Assembly (NCBI RefSeq): GCF_045290345.1
Contig: NZ_CP155447.1
Coordinates: forward strand, 3,534,001-3,598,000
Length of the DNA: 64,000 nucleotides
From: Singulisphaera sp045290345
Lineage (GTDB): Bacteria; Planctomycetota; Planctomycetia; Isosphaerales; Isosphaeraceae
Reading direction: 5' to 3'
Positions 9,255-19,673 of the stretch are shown here, piece after piece. Position 1 is the stretch's first letter. The number at the start of each line of letters is the position of its first letter. Position numbers and translations under genes: made by a program. The notes beneath the pieces were generated by a model that was not told the origin of the DNA, did not search any database, and saw nothing but the letters and a program-made list of their open reading frames with translations.

Positions 9255-10016
9255 CATCATTCAGATGGGATGTGGACCGGCGGGCCATCAATCTGCATCA
9301 GGGTACGGCTGGCCTGAGCCGGTGAGAACGGTTACTCGGGCTCGAAGCATCCTCGGCATCGGCTCCGCAGTCGCGCCGCGCTGCTGTGCGCATATAGTCG
9401 CGGAAAGCACAGAGTAACAGCCACCGCACAGTCCAACGACCCCGGACCATCCACCGTTTCCGGGGTGGCATTCGGCACTGCCACGGTGTTGATCTCACTG
9501 GCTTGTTTACTCGGCGTCGTCCTCGTTTCTTGCCCGATTCTGCTGGCCGCCGATGCGGCGAGGAACATACGAGCGATGCGTTACAAGCTGGACCCGTGAA
9601 CGCTGTCCCCTCGCTCGGGAACAGAGACTTCAACGTCCTGGCGATTGCCGGGGGCGGCCGAAACCTTGGCCGTCCGCCACGATCGCCGACATCATCGGTG
9701 GAAGGCACGTTCGAGATTAAGATGCGCCAACCACTCATGCAGAGTTCGAGAACGCGTCGGTTTTGTCGAATCGAAGCTCGCGAGGCTTTTCTCGTCGGCC
9801 CGCACCTTTGCGCGAACGCCACCAGCCGAAAAAGAATCCGACATCTGTCTTACGGGCTGCGGCCCTGATAAAGTCAACCCGATATCCCAACGACACGACT
9901 GCCGACCATCGGTGCGGAAACCCGTAACGGTCAGTACCAGGACCGACGGCAAGGCGATCCAAGCCTCGATCCATCAGAACTCGCGCCGACTTCGATATGG
10001 GAGATGAGGTGTTTGT
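9255..10016. other. Long intergenic region with possible decayed ORF
   Basis: About 760 bases with no gene that can be supported. One forward frame around 9405-9598 reads like a small membrane protein tail (GVAFGTATVLISLACLLGVV, ending at TGA 9598), but it has no plausible start, so it may be a gene remnant. A 174-codon minus-strand frame at 9298-9822 is Arg/Ser/Pro-rich and looks spurious. GAGATGAGG at 9999-10007 is the likely ribosome binding site of the next gene. Confidence 0.4.
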
Positions 10017-12950
10017 ATGATGAGTTCTATGCGTAGAGCTGGAAATCGCAAACAAGGTCTGATCATTCCCGCGCGGCGCGCATTCGGGGTTTCTCGTCCG
10101 ACCGGGATTCTGACTTGCCGAATGGTCGGGCAAACAGCCGCACACTTTCTCTGGTTGATCACCTTTGGTCTGTGCTTGTCGAATCGCGCCGTCGCGACGG
10201 CTCCGGATGCCCTCCCGCAGACCCTCAGGGTCGAAGCCCGCGATCTCATTACTGACGCTCCGGTCAAGGGTGTCGTCTTCAAGCTGAGTGTGGGCGGCGG
10301 CATGAAGATCGAGGCGAGCAGCGACGCGGAGGGTATCGCCCGCTTCGAGTACACGTTTCCCGAGAGGACCGGCGGATACTCCTTCTTTATCACGGCTCGC
10401 AGTAACGGCCTCGTCCCCTTGGCGGCTCGCTGGTTCCAGGAATCGTCCTCACCGACACCACCCGACCGTCTCCTCTTCCAGGTCGAGAAGGGGACGACCA
10501 TCGGCGGTCGCGTTCTCGATCAGGACGGTCAGCCACTCTCCGGCGCGGTGGTTGTCGTGAGCGTGAAAAAGGGTTACCCCAGGTCGAAACAGTGGGTTGA
10601 TGTCAATTATGAGTCCATCAAGACCGACGCGAAGGGGCACTGGACCTTCACGGGGGTGCCGGAACAGCCGGATGCCGTCGAAGTTGCTGCGTACGACTAC
10701 CTCCACCTCACCGAGAACGCGAGCTTTCAGACGGAGCCATACAAGCCGCTCTCCGCGCTGCGAGACGGCTCGGCGGTCTTGCGGCTCCAGCGTGGGACGA
10801 TTATCGAGGGCACCGTCCTTGCGCCCGACGGCCAGCCCGTGGCCGGTGCCGAGGTTTCTTACGGGGAGGGGCGAGGCTACGCCAATGCGATTCCCCCTCT
10901 GAAGTCGGATGCCGAAGGTCGGTTCACGCTGGGAATCAAGCCGGGGACGGTCGCCACTCTGGTCGCCCACGCCCCGGGGTTCGGCCCATCGCTTCAGCGA
11001 GTCAAAGTGAGTGGGGAAACAGTGCGCACTTACTTAACAATGGACTCCGCTCACTCGTTCCGGGGCCGTGTCGTCGACCCCTCTGGAAAACCGATCGCAC
11101 GCGCTCAAGTCGTGGCTTTCTGGTCTGGCCTGGAAGGTTCCCCACGCTCGTCGTTCGGCGTGGCGAGTCGACAGCAGTTGACTACGAACGATGACGGTCG
11201 ATTTGAATGGAAGGAAGCACCCGGCAAGGGGGTTCAGGTCGACGTCTCCGCGGTCGGGTTTGCCGTCACGAACACGTTGAGTCTCGCTTCCGACGTGGAT
11301 CACCAGATCGTCCTCACGCCGCCGACAGTCATCAAAGGTTCCGTGGTCGATCGCGAGACAGGCCAGCCGCTCCCTCGGTTCTCGCTCACGCTGGCCGCCG
11401 CCTGGAAGCTTGGAGACCCGTTCATCTGGCAGCGCGACGGCGACCTGGATCGAGCTGCCAATAAGGCCCCTGGCTCGTTCGAGTACACCACGTCGAATCC
11501 AGCCCATCGGTATCTCCTGCGCGTTCAGGCCGAAGGTTATCTTCCCGAGGACTCGGAACCCTTTTCCACGGACGGGTCCGCCCACACCTTGCCGTTCCGA
11601 CTCATCAAGTCGGCACCGGTCCGCGGCGTGGTCTTGAACCCCGATGGCTCACCGGCGCGAGACGGCTTCGTGTACGTCGTCCCGTCCCATCGGGACGGCT
11701 GGATCGATTATCTTTCACTTCGGAATGACGACGTTCCAACGGAAGATCGATCGGGCACCGTGCACGCGGCGATCGGAAGCGATGGACGCTTCGTGCTCCC
11801 GCCGCAGAACGAGAACTTCGCAATCCTGGCCCTGACCAACACTGGCGAAGCGCTGGTTGACCGACCTGACGTTCAGGGAGAGGCAACCCTCCGGCTTCAA
11901 CCGTGGGCTCGCATCTCCGGAACCGTAACGATCGGCGGCAAGCCAGCGGTCAACCTGCGGCTCCAGTCGTACGATCCTGATGAGTCAACCCCGATCCAGA
12001 ACGAGCCCCGGCTCGTCCGTAGGTGTTTCGTCAAGACCGACGCCGAGGGCCGCTTCGAGTTGCCCCACGTCATGCCGGGTCGTCTTTCGTTTGTCGAGTG
12101 GGTGCCCAATGGTGTGAATCGACGCATCTGGCCTGTCATCCGGGGGACGGTCGATGTCGAGGCGGGGCGTTCCTATGATCTCAAGATCGGCGCCAGCGGC
12201 CGGCTTGTCAGCGGCCAGCTTACACTCCCTCGCACCGACGACTGGATGATCCGCAAGGCGGAGATCGTCCCCAGGAACGCGCGGACAGACTGGCCCGCGA
12301 AAATCGGCATCGAGCTTCTCGAAGAGGGCCACTTCCACGCGATCGATCTTCCGCCGGGTGACTATGCCCTTCGCATCGCGCTTCATGAACCGCCCCCTCC
12401 CGAGTCGTGCGGCTGGGGACGCGTTCTGAGCGAATACATACACGATTTCTCCGTGCCCGCGGGGGCGACGGCGAGTGATCCCCCGCTTGATCTCGGCAGG
12501 CTTGAATCCGTATTAGTCGATGTCCGACCCCTGGAAGTGGGCGACCACGCCCCGGACTTCACCATCAAGACCCTGGAAGGCAAGGAACTGAAACTCGCCG
12601 ACTTTCGAGGCAAATACGTTCTGCTGGATTTCTGGGCGAGCTGGTGCGCTCCCTGTCTCGCCGAAATGCCGAATCTTCAGGCCCTCCAAGATCAGTATGC
12701 AAAAGACCCTCGGTTCGTCATCATCGGCCTCAGTCTCGACGATCAACCCGGCCCGGCGGCATCATCGGTGAAGGCGTTGAAACTCTCGTGGCGCCAGGGG
12801 TTGGTGGGACCCGACTCACCGGTCGTCTCCGCTTACGGTGCCACGGCCATCCCCGCAACGTTCCTGATCGGCCCTGAAGGCAACATCCTTGCCAAGGACC
12901 TTCGAGGTGAGAAGACGAAGGCGGCACTTGCCGAGGCCCTCAAGCCATAA
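10017..12950 (+). CDS. Large secreted carboxypeptidase-regulatory-like repeat protein with C-terminal TlpA-type thioredoxin domain
   Basis: 977 residues. An N-terminal basic stretch and hydrophobic segment (about 36-58) suggest export. The body has repeated beta-sandwich units marked by G(T/R)V(L/V)xxxGxPVxGAxV (for example at about 160, 255, 345, 440 and 530), the CarboxypepD_reg pattern. The last 140 residues are a thioredoxin/TlpA domain: HAPDFTIKTL, then W876-C-A-P-C880, then cis-Pro region AIPATFLIG. The CXXC is intact, so disulfide reductase or oxidase activity outside the cytoplasm is likely. ATG 10017 has GAGATGAGG upstream; ATG 10122 is an alternative. The gene at 14533 has the same domain plan. 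Confidence 0.88.
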   Translation: MMSSMRRAGNRKQGLIIPARRAFGVSRPTGILTCRMVGQTAAHFLWLITFGLCLSNRAVATAPDALPQTLRVEARDLITDAPVKGVVFKLSVGGGMKIEASSDAEGIARFEYTFPERTGGYSFFITARSNGLVPLAARWFQESSSPTPPDRLLFQVEKGTTIGGRVLDQDGQPLSGAVVVVSVKKGYPRSKQWVDVNYESIKTDAKGHWTFTGVPEQPDAVEVAAYDYLHLTENASFQTEPYKPLSALRDGSAVLRLQRGTIIEGTVLAPDGQPVAGAEVSYGEGRGYANAIPPLKSDAEGRFTLGIKPGTVATLVAHAPGFGPSLQRVKVSGETVRTYLTMDSAHSFRGRVVDPSGKPIARAQVVAFWSGLEGSPRSSFGVASRQQLTTNDDGRFEWKEAPGKGVQVDVSAVGFAVTNTLSLASDVDHQIVLTPPTVIKGSVVDRETGQPLPRFSLTLAAAWKLGDPFIWQRDGDLDRAANKAPGSFEYTTSNPAHRYLLRVQAEGYLPEDSEPFSTDGSAHTLPFRLIKSAPVRGVVLNPDGSPARDGFVYVVPSHRDGWIDYLSLRNDDVPTEDRSGTVHAAIGSDGRFVLPPQNENFAILALTNTGEALVDRPDVQGEATLRLQPWARISGTVTIGGKPAVNLRLQSYDPDESTPIQNEPRLVRRCFVKTDAEGRFELPHVMPGRLSFVEWVPNGVNRRIWPVIRGTVDVEAGRSYDLKIGASGRLVSGQLTLPRTDDWMIRKAEIVPRNARTDWPAKIGIELLEEGHFHAIDLPPGDYALRIALHEPPPPESCGWGRVLSEYIHDFSVPAGATASDPPLDLGRLESVLVDVRPLEVGDHAPDFTIKTLEGKELKLADFRGKYVLLDFWASWCAPCLAEMPNLQALQDQYAKDPRFVIIGLSLDDQPGPAASSVKALKLSWRQGLVGPDSPVVSAYGATAIPATFLIGPEGNILAKDLRGEKTKAALAEALKP

Positions 12951-13368
12951 AAATGATTCAGTGCGAACACTATTGGGGATAGCGAACGCTATGGTGGATA
13001 TTCTTGGTTCTTGAAACAGTTTGCGAAGCTAAGTAAGATTACCCCTGTGATAAATTTTTGATGTCGTGTTGGTTGGATATGAGGAAATGATTAATGGATC
13101 TCCCAATTTCGGTTCGCCTGACTCAATTTGCCAGCAGTTCACCGTCAAGAGCAGGACCAAGGCCGACTTTGATGCCGATCTTGTCATCCAGGGCGAGCTT
13201 GGCGAGCTAGACAGCAAACAACCAGGAGGAGAGTGATCTGGCCGTTGACCGCCTGACTTCGCGCTTCGGCGAACCCTGCACCGTCGCGACGGCTTCCGCT
13301 ATGATCTATCGCCGATCGAACGGGTTGGTCCGCTAAGCTTTCGTGGTCGGCGAGCGGAGGGAATTCGG
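12951..13368. other. AT-richer intergenic region with a small possible ORF
   Basis: 418 bases, noticeably AT-richer than the flanks. The frame 13066-13236 (+) could encode 56 residues from a GTG start, with a plausible composition (tail FTVKSRTKADFDADLVIQGE) and no recognised family; it may be the 3' remnant of a lost gene. The opposite-strand frame at 13029-13217 is less plausible. No terminator was recognised after the preceding gene. Confidence 0.35.
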
Positions 13369-13809
13369 ATGGTGAAAACTGGTCAACTTGACTTGCCGTC
13401 AGGCCGGCGGCTGTATCTTTGCGAATTACGGCAGTACCTGACCTACGAAGGGCTACTAGAAGGGCTGCCGACCGTCGAGCGGAACAAAAAGTGTCTCGAG
13501 CAGCTGGTCGCTAACCACCGCGGCAAGCTGTATGCGGGTGAACCATATCTCGTCCGCCCGACCGAGACGCCTATCGAGTACAATCGGGACGGCAAGCCAT
13601 ACCCGTTTGGCATTCCGTCGGCCCTTCCCGCAGTGACGTGCATTGGGCGGTTCGAATCGCGCCAGCCGGCCCGCAACGAGAGCAGCGACCAGTCCACGCT
13701 GGTGATAATCTGGTTCCAAGATGAGTTCGCGTTCCCAATTGATCCATCCGTGGTCGTTCAGATCTTGGCCATCGACTGGGAAACACACGCCGCGGACACG
13801 GACTTCTGA
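13369..13809 (+). CDS. Hypothetical protein, possible small orphan accessory gene
   Basis: 146 residues from ATG 13369, preceded by GCGGAGGGAATTCGG with a good ribosome binding site (GGAGGG). No signal peptide or membrane helix. N-terminal segment RRLYLCELRQYLTYEGLLEG and the later VIIWFQDEFAFPIDPSVV segment give a mixed alpha/beta impression. I do not recognise a family. The protein stands alone in an otherwise gene-poor stretch and resembles in size and style the small orphan genes at 17965-20691. Confidence 0.65.
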   Translation: MVKTGQLDLPSGRRLYLCELRQYLTYEGLLEGLPTVERNKKCLEQLVANHRGKLYAGEPYLVRPTETPIEYNRDGKPYPFGIPSALPAVTCIGRFESRQPARNESSDQSTLVIIWFQDEFAFPIDPSVVVQILAIDWETHAADTDF

Positions 13810-14532
13810 GCAAGGCACGCCGAGCCAGTCCCTGAATCATGACTTCGGTGTCATGGTATAATTGTATGGCGAACTGAATAGAATGTGCCTTTTGTGTGGC
13901 CCAATTCTTTGCCGTCCGAAGTCATTTTCACTAACCAAGTCGGTCCTGCCAGTCGTAGGCGCTAAGATCATCGCCGTATTCGCGGAGATGAGTGATAGCT
14001 GCTCAACACGCTTTCGGAGCCCATCGAGCTGCTCGATGCCGCCGACTTATTTCTGGCTCGCGCTGTTATGGAGGTTAGGTTCGGGACCGTGTTTGGAGTG
14101 ACGTGTGTCGCCTTCTCGCAGAGTTCCGAGTACCATATGCCGTCAATCGGTATTATAGACTTCTCGTTGATTTGTGTGCGAACTGCGCTCGGCCCGAAGC
14201 TATTAATTCGCTCCTTCTTTGTGGGAGGGTGAAAATGGAGCATTCCGATTTCTGGAAACGGTATGTGTGAACTTGATAAGAATGCCCCCCCCCCGTGTAA
14301 TTTTCGTGATCTTTTATTTTGCCAAAGCAACGGCAAAATTTGATGAATGTAGGTGTTGTGATTGGTCGTCGTCAATGGAGGAAAAGCACTCTCCTCATCA
14401 GGGACTTTGCTACACGGATACGATCCACTCAACATCCCGAAATATTTGGTGCGTGATTCGACTCCGGCCGATAGAGTGAACCGATCGGCGTCTCTGTGCG
14501 CTTCGCCATTCCCGATGGCTGGAGAAAAATCC
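13810..14532. other. Gene-poor, AT-richer region with probable gene remnants
   Basis: About 720 bases without a supported gene. Protein-like fragments appear on both strands: a minus-strand stretch around 13950-14050 reads AITHLREYGDDLSAYDWQDR after a frame change, and a plus-strand stretch around 14000-14230 reads SEPIELLDAADLFLARAVM. They cannot both be real, and neither has a start. A run of eight or nine C lies near 14286-14294. The best reading is decayed coding DNA. Confidence 0.35.
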
Positions 14533-17489
14533 ATGGGCTGGAACCTTCGAACGATCGCCCTGATCCTCCTCGTGGTCTCGACTGCCCGGGGCGACCAGAC
14601 CGAGCCCGACCTTGTCGGCACCGTGGTCGACGAGTCCGGCAAGGGTGTCGCCGGGGCAACCTTGACGGCCACCACCTGGGGCAAGCCGATCGAGATCGAA
14701 GCCGATGCTTCCGGCGCGTTCCGGCTGGTCGTACCGCCCGAGCTCAAGTCGAGCGGCCGGCTCTGGATTTCGCTCCTGGCCAGGGACGCGGAAGGACGAC
14801 TTGGCCTCCTGTCCGTCTTCCAGGAGGTGGAGACGAAAGTGCCGGTGAAGGTGGTCCTCATGCCATCCCGCGAACTGGTCGTGGTCGTACGCGATGGCCA
14901 GGGCAAGCCTGTAGCTGAAGCTGATGTCGACGTCATCAAAGACTCACTTCCGGTCGTGGCGGGCCGGACCGACGCCAATGGGCGATGGGTCACGCGAGTG
15001 CCCGTGGGTGCGACCCGCTGGGCGGTGCTTGGCCGCAAAGCGAAGGTCGGGATGGACTATGCATCAGCCGATCGGGCGCGGGGATCGCTGGAGAAGGCGA
15101 TCCCCTTGCCGGGAGAGGTCGGGCTCAAGCTCGACGGGGTGCAGCCGCTGCGAGTCAAGGTCGTCGACCGCGAGGGAAAGCCGATCGCGGGCGTGAACGT
15201 CGGTCCCTGGCTGATCTGGAAGCCAGATCATGAGAGCGACATCAACCTCAGCGGGATGCTTACTCGATGGCCGGCGACCGGCCAGGACGGCCTGGCCTCG
15301 CTCGACTGGCTGCCCGAGATACCGAAACGGGGGCGCTCGATCCTCGCGCACAGCGAAGGCTATCACACCGCGGATCATGCAACCTCGGTTCCGCCCGACA
15401 AGTCCGTCGAAGAAGTGACGATCACCATGTTGCCGAACGAACGGCTCTCGGGCCGGGTGAGCGACGCCGAGGGCCGCCCCGCGGCCGGGGTCGTCATCAA
15501 GCTCCAGGGCCAGGGGGGCGGCGACAATCAGTTCTTCGGCACAGCCCGGACCGACGCCGAGGGACGCTACGAGACGAAGGTCTATTCCGAGCAAGCATAC
15601 GTCCTCACCGCGACCCGCGACGACCTCGCCGCGCCCTATCGCTCGGACGTGGTCGTCTTTGCAGGCAAGCCGCTCGAAGGAGTCGACCTGGTGCTCGGCA
15701 AGGCCACCAGGATTCGCGGCCGGGTCACGGTCGGCAAGGACGAACGTCCGGTCCCGAAGTCCCAGGTCACCCTGCTGATTCGGAAGGGGCAGGTCCCCAA
15801 GGAGCTGGTCCGGCCGGGGGACCGCTTCTCCCGGGAGATTTCCCTGCGGGCCTGGGCGATGTCCGACGACTCGGGCCGTTACGAGTTCACGGTCGGCCCC
15901 GGCGACTACCAGATCCTCGGACCGCCGCGAGTCGATCCGGCCAAGGTCTCGATCCCGCCAGCCAACCCCCCGGCCGAGATCGTCGTCGACCTCAAGATGC
16001 CCCGGCCCGAGGTCGGCCCGTTCGCGGCGACGGTGGTCGACTCCGAAGGCCGGCCGGTCGCCGGCGCCGTCGTCGAGGGTATGTACGCTTCGTATCAAGC
16101 CCGTCGGTCGTTCTCTCCGCTCAAAACGGACGATAAGGGTTCATTCCAAGTCGAGCGCTCGCTCGACCCGCTCGTTCTCTACGTCAGGACCGCCGACGGC
16201 AAGCGCGGCGGCATTTTCCGCTCGGATGCCGAGGCGACTGAGGCGAGGATCGCCGTCGGCCCGGTGGTGCCCGCAACCGGAAGGTTACTCGACTCTAACC
16301 TCCAACCCGTGGCGAAGCGGAAGCTGAGCTACGGCATCCGCGTCTACAAGGGACCTGAGCAGACCGGTCCCTGGGCCGAGACGTACGGCGGCACGACTGA
16401 GACTGACGACCAAGGCCGGTTCACCCTGGAAAATCTCGTCCCCGGCCACAAGTACAACCTCACCCTGCCACTGGGCGATGATGGCTCGTCGCGAAATGTG
16501 ACCGAACTGACCGCCCCCGGACCGGGTCCCTTCAGCCTGGGCGACGTGTCTGTCGACACCCAGCCGATCAAGCCCTATGTTCCGCCCACGCCGCAGGAGC
16601 GGACGGTCCAGGCCTTCGCCGCCCGTGCAAGGACCTCACCGAAGGAACGGCTGGCGGCGATGCTCCCCGAGGCGAAGCGAGAATACACCCGACCCTTGCT
16701 CCTTTTCGGCAAGAAGGACGATCCTGCTTGCGTTGACCTCTTCCGCCTCTTCAACGAGCAGGTGTCCGAGCCCGACGAGAGTAAGGAACCGGCAAAGCGT
16801 CGCCCGCCGACCCCGGCCGAACTCCGCTGGGAATTCGAGCTAACGTCGCTCGACCTCGGCCAGGCCGACACACTCCCCTTCGGTCAGGAGCTGGGCATCG
16901 AGCTCGGCGAAGGCCAACCGCCGATCCTTGCCGTTCTCGATGTCGACGGCAAGGTCGCCGCGCAGTATCCGCTCCGGCTCGACGAGGCGAAGAAACTCGA
17001 CGACCTGGCGCTCGGCAAGTTCCTGCTCGAGCACAAGCTGCCCACCCGCAACGCCGAGAAGATGCTGGCCGACGCCCTGGCGAGAGCGAAGGCCGAGGAC
17101 AAATGCGTCTGGTTCATCGCCTCGGCCTCGTGGTGCGGCCCCTGCCGGATGCTCGCCCGGTTCCTCGCCCCTCGCAAGGGCGACCTCGAACCCCATTTCG
17201 TCTTCGTCAAGCTCGATATCAGCCGTGACCTCCACGCCAGCTCGGTCCGTGACCGTTACAAGGGGGCCGCCGAGGGAGGCGTGCCGTGGTTCGCCATCCT
17301 CGACGGTGACGGGAATCCGCTGGCCACTTCGAACATGCCGGACAAGAAAGCGGAAGCCGGCTCGTCCAACATCGGTTTCCCTCGACCAGGCCGGCGGTCG
17401 ACCACTTCGCGGAGATGCTCCGCCAGACCGCGCCTCGGCTCACGGCGGAAAAGATTGAGGAGCTCCGTAAAGCCCTGCTGAAAAAATAG
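14533..17489 (+). CDS. Large secreted carboxypeptidase-regulatory-like/thioredoxin protein, C-terminus frameshifted
   Basis: Same plan as the gene at 10017: signal peptide (MGWNLRTIALILLVVSTARG), several CarboxypepD_reg-like units (GTVVDESGKGVAGATL and later G(R/T)Vxxx(E/D)GRPVAGA repeats), then a thioredoxin domain with W867-C-G-P-C871. ATG 14533 is chosen because GGAGA sits eight bases upstream and a signal peptide follows; the frame is open further upstream. At the CCC run 17379-17381 the frame breaks: the uninterrupted frame ends at 17481 in an Arg/Ser-rich nonsense tail, but one extra base would give PSTRPAVDHFAEMLRQTAPR and a Lys-rich helical end stopping at 17489. A one-base deletion, real or technical, is therefore inferred. 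Confidence 0.85.
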
Positions 17490-17601
17490 CGTGTCGGCCA
17501 TCTGTTAATTTGTTCTCGAATGAGAACAAGATCACATCAGTGTCTATGTGCTCTGACCGCTAGGCTTGGCAACTCACTCAAGCCTGTTGGTTTACTCGCT
17601 T

Positions 17602-17945
17602 TAGAGCGGTTTACGATCACATTGCGCAGGGTGGAGGAAAACGGGGACTGGCTCCCGGCCCACTCCATGCTCGGCTTTTCCGGACGACCTGGCGGCCGGG
17701 TGCCAGTCCCCATTTTCCGGGCCGTCACGGGCGGCCTCGGCGGAAAGGGGGACAGCGACTGTGTTGGAAAACGGGGTCTCTGACTTTTGTCTTTCAGCGG
17801 AAACCCCGTTTTCCAACACAGTCTTCTCGTGTTCTGCGAACATACAAGGCACCTCCGCTGCGCTCCGGAGCCAGTCCCCGTTTCCGCACGTGCTCCTGAG
17901 TCTTGAGAACAACCACCGTGCGCAACGCATCCGCAAACCGCTCTA
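17602..17945. mobile_element. MITE-like element with terminal inverted repeats and nested hairpins
   Basis: A non-coding block of 344 bases. Its ends form an imperfect inverted repeat of about 33 bases: TAGAGCGGTTTACG and TTGCGCAGGGTGG on the left, the complement of TTGCGCACGGTGG and TAGAGCGGTTTGCG on the right. Inside are two more palindromes: 17637-17661 against 17694-17718 (around GGGGACTGGC, about 23 of 25 paired) and a perfect 21-base stem, 17757-17777 against 17803-17823. No ORF of note. The same GGGGACTGGC-type unit recurs at 20832-20976, so the element is probably dispersed in the genome. Confidence 0.7.
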
Positions 17946-17964
17946 GGTGAATGGCCACCGACTG

Positions 17965-18447
17965 TTAGCCCGGCGGAATAATATGGTGGACATGATCCAT
18001 CAGGTTCACGTAGTCGCCTTGCTTCTGTGCGGGGATTTTCCCGGCTAGGAGCATATTGAACGAGAGCAAGATCGTTACGGTCGCGTTGTTCTCAAGGCAA
18101 CCGAACACGAAATGCCAAGGATAGATGGCGAGGGACCTGTCCTTGGAGAACACCCCGATCGCCTTGGTGTCCCCGCGGCCTTGGAAGACCACGCCTGACC
18201 ACTCCCAGTTGAATTGGCGGACCATTTGCTGGCCCCAGAGGCTTCCGAGCGGCAGTGCGCGGTCGAGCCAGTTGTCCACGTGACCAGACGACCTCGTCCG
18301 CGGCTTTGAGACAAACGTGTTGATCGCCGTAACGATCTTCAGTGGCGGATCATCAGTCGTGACATCGGCGAGAGCTGCTCCTTCGTCTGCTGAGTCGTTG
18401 ATACCCGCCAAGATGTGAGGTTCGACCGTGTAATCAGAAACGCTCAT
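17965..18447 (-). CDS. Hypothetical protein, DUF3806-like in pattern
   Basis: 160 residues, soluble, no signal peptide. The middle (WLDRALPLGSLWGQQMVRQF, then a WSGVVFQG strand and FSKDRSLAIYPWHFVFGCLE) has the layout of a small alpha/beta domain resembling DUF3806-type proteins: a helical N-terminal part, LG.LWGEQ, then strands that include a P-phi-phi motif. The match is from memory of the pattern only. It lies next to transposon relics and other small orphan genes and could be an immunity-type or accessory protein. Confidence 0.6.
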   Translation of the reverse strand: MSVSDYTVEPHILAGINDSADEGAALADVTTDDPPLKIVTAINTFVSKPRTRSSGHVDNWLDRALPLGSLWGQQMVRQFNWEWSGVVFQGRGDTKAIGVFSKDRSLAIYPWHFVFGCLENNATVTILLSFNMLLAGKIPAQKQGDYVNLMDHVHHIIPPG

Positions 18448-18516
18448 AAGCTTGTGTCCTCGGCCTAACTCGTATTCGGCCCCGGGCGGCGAGGGGTAAC
18501 TTCTGGTGGGGTAGAT

Positions 18517-18890
18517 CTACGATTCCTCGTTACGCCGTAGCACGCGGGTGACTTCCTCCGCGAACTCCTCCGGAAACGGCGCCGGGTGTCGGAGCAGCCA
18601 CGTGAACACATGGGGTTCAGTGATCGCCGGGCCTTTCCCCCAATTCGCCTTTATTCCACGCACAGGAACAACGGCGTCATGAGCGATAGCGTCATATGGT
18701 GATGCCAGCCTACCCAACTCCGGAACTCATCGTGGTCAAGTCCCGCATCCCCGTAGCCGGCCCCGAACATCTCCTCGATTGTGAGGTCTGGGGATTTTAG
18801 CAAAACCGCAAACCGGGCCTCGAGTCCTGGCAGCTTACTCAAACTTTCTGATTTATCCTGCTTAGGTACATGGCCACCGACTGCTCTCAT
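18517..18890 (-). pseudogene. IS701-like (DDE_5/SRSO1) transposase remnant, C-terminal part
   Basis: Two minus-strand frames joined near 18655-18665 give the C-terminal end of a transposase: GLDHDEFRSWVGWHHHMTL followed after the frame change by a GKGPAITEPHVFTWLLRHP-like block and VTRVLRRNEES. RSWxGWHHHMTL is characteristic of the IS701-type DDE_5 family. The N-terminal two thirds, including the catalytic acidic residues, are absent. It is therefore a decayed fragment without transposase function. Confidence 0.7.
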
Positions 18891-18976
18891 TGCTGGACGT
18901 CTCGATGTCGCTTGGGCTCAGTGAATCCAGAGGTAGGGTAGCGGAAAAGCGATTCGGGTCGGGAGCACCAGCATGG

Positions 18977-19312
18977 TTATCGGGGTCCTCCTTCGAGAGG
19001 CACTTGCCAGAGTCTAACCTGATGGACGTCATCTCGAAATCCGCCGACGTACGCCGTAAGCTCACTGCCAACTGGGCACCAATCGTCGGTTCGGTATCGC
19101 TCGGGAGTCAAGTCCTTCATGACCACGATTTCCAATAGGGCTGGATATCCCACCCCTAAGTCAACCCACACTCCAAAGGGCGATTTGGCGACGACCCTAC
19201 CCGTTACGGCCCGATCGATTATCAGACGCTGCTTGAGCGTCTCCCACTCAGCAGATCGGCGGGGCGAGCGGTGATCCGGGAATAGCTTCTCAAGGTCGTC
19301 GAAGGTGCTCAT
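18977..19312 (-). CDS. Small S1-like RNA-binding-fold protein
   Basis: 111 residues. The central part matches the S1/OB pattern: GRVVAKSPFGVWVDLG, a variable loop, then PVGSELTAYVGGF and VRLWQVPLE as the last strand. A helical N-terminal segment of about 35 residues precedes it. Such single-S1 orphans are seen near accessory genes in planctomycetes, but the target is unknown. It is transcribed in the same direction as the neighbouring transposase relic and may have travelled with it. Confidence 0.65.
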   Translation of the reverse strand: MSTFDDLEKLFPDHRSPRRSAEWETLKQRLIIDRAVTGRVVAKSPFGVWVDLGVGYPALLEIVVMKDLTPERYRTDDWCPVGSELTAYVGGFRDDVHQVRLWQVPLEGGPR

Positions 19313-19673
19313 AACTTTCCATCATGTCCTGACCGAGCAAGTTTTGAAGCCCGAAAGTTGGGAAATCGAACTTTATTTGAGGTATTCAATATAAGTTAAG
19401 CCCCTCAGGCGAACCTTTCCCAATGAAGCTTCCGACAATAGCATCTGGCAAGTAGGATCGGCGTGCATAGAAGGAGACTTCTTCGCTGGAGCAGGGAAGT
19501 GGGTGGGGACCTGCCAACCAACGATCAGGCAACCTTATTGACGCTGACTGTGCCGTCTATGGCCACCGGAGAACGTCGCGTGTGGCAGGTTGTCCTTGAA
19601 GCGAAGGCCCCCATGCCTCTTTGTTGCAAATTGATGATCGATCGGGTTGGGGCATAGTGTGTTCATGAGTCGC
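19313..19673. other. Intergenic region with a doubtful small ORF
   Basis: 361 bases. A 64-codon forward frame (19463-19657, GTG start) has an uneven composition and no recognised domain, so it is not called as a gene. An AT-rich patch lies at 19365-19400. Nothing else recognised. Confidence 0.4.

Noticed and set aside
9298..9822. A 174-codon minus-strand ORF
   Set aside because: Arg/Ser/Pro-rich with no domain, no ribosome binding site and no codon usage of the neighbours.
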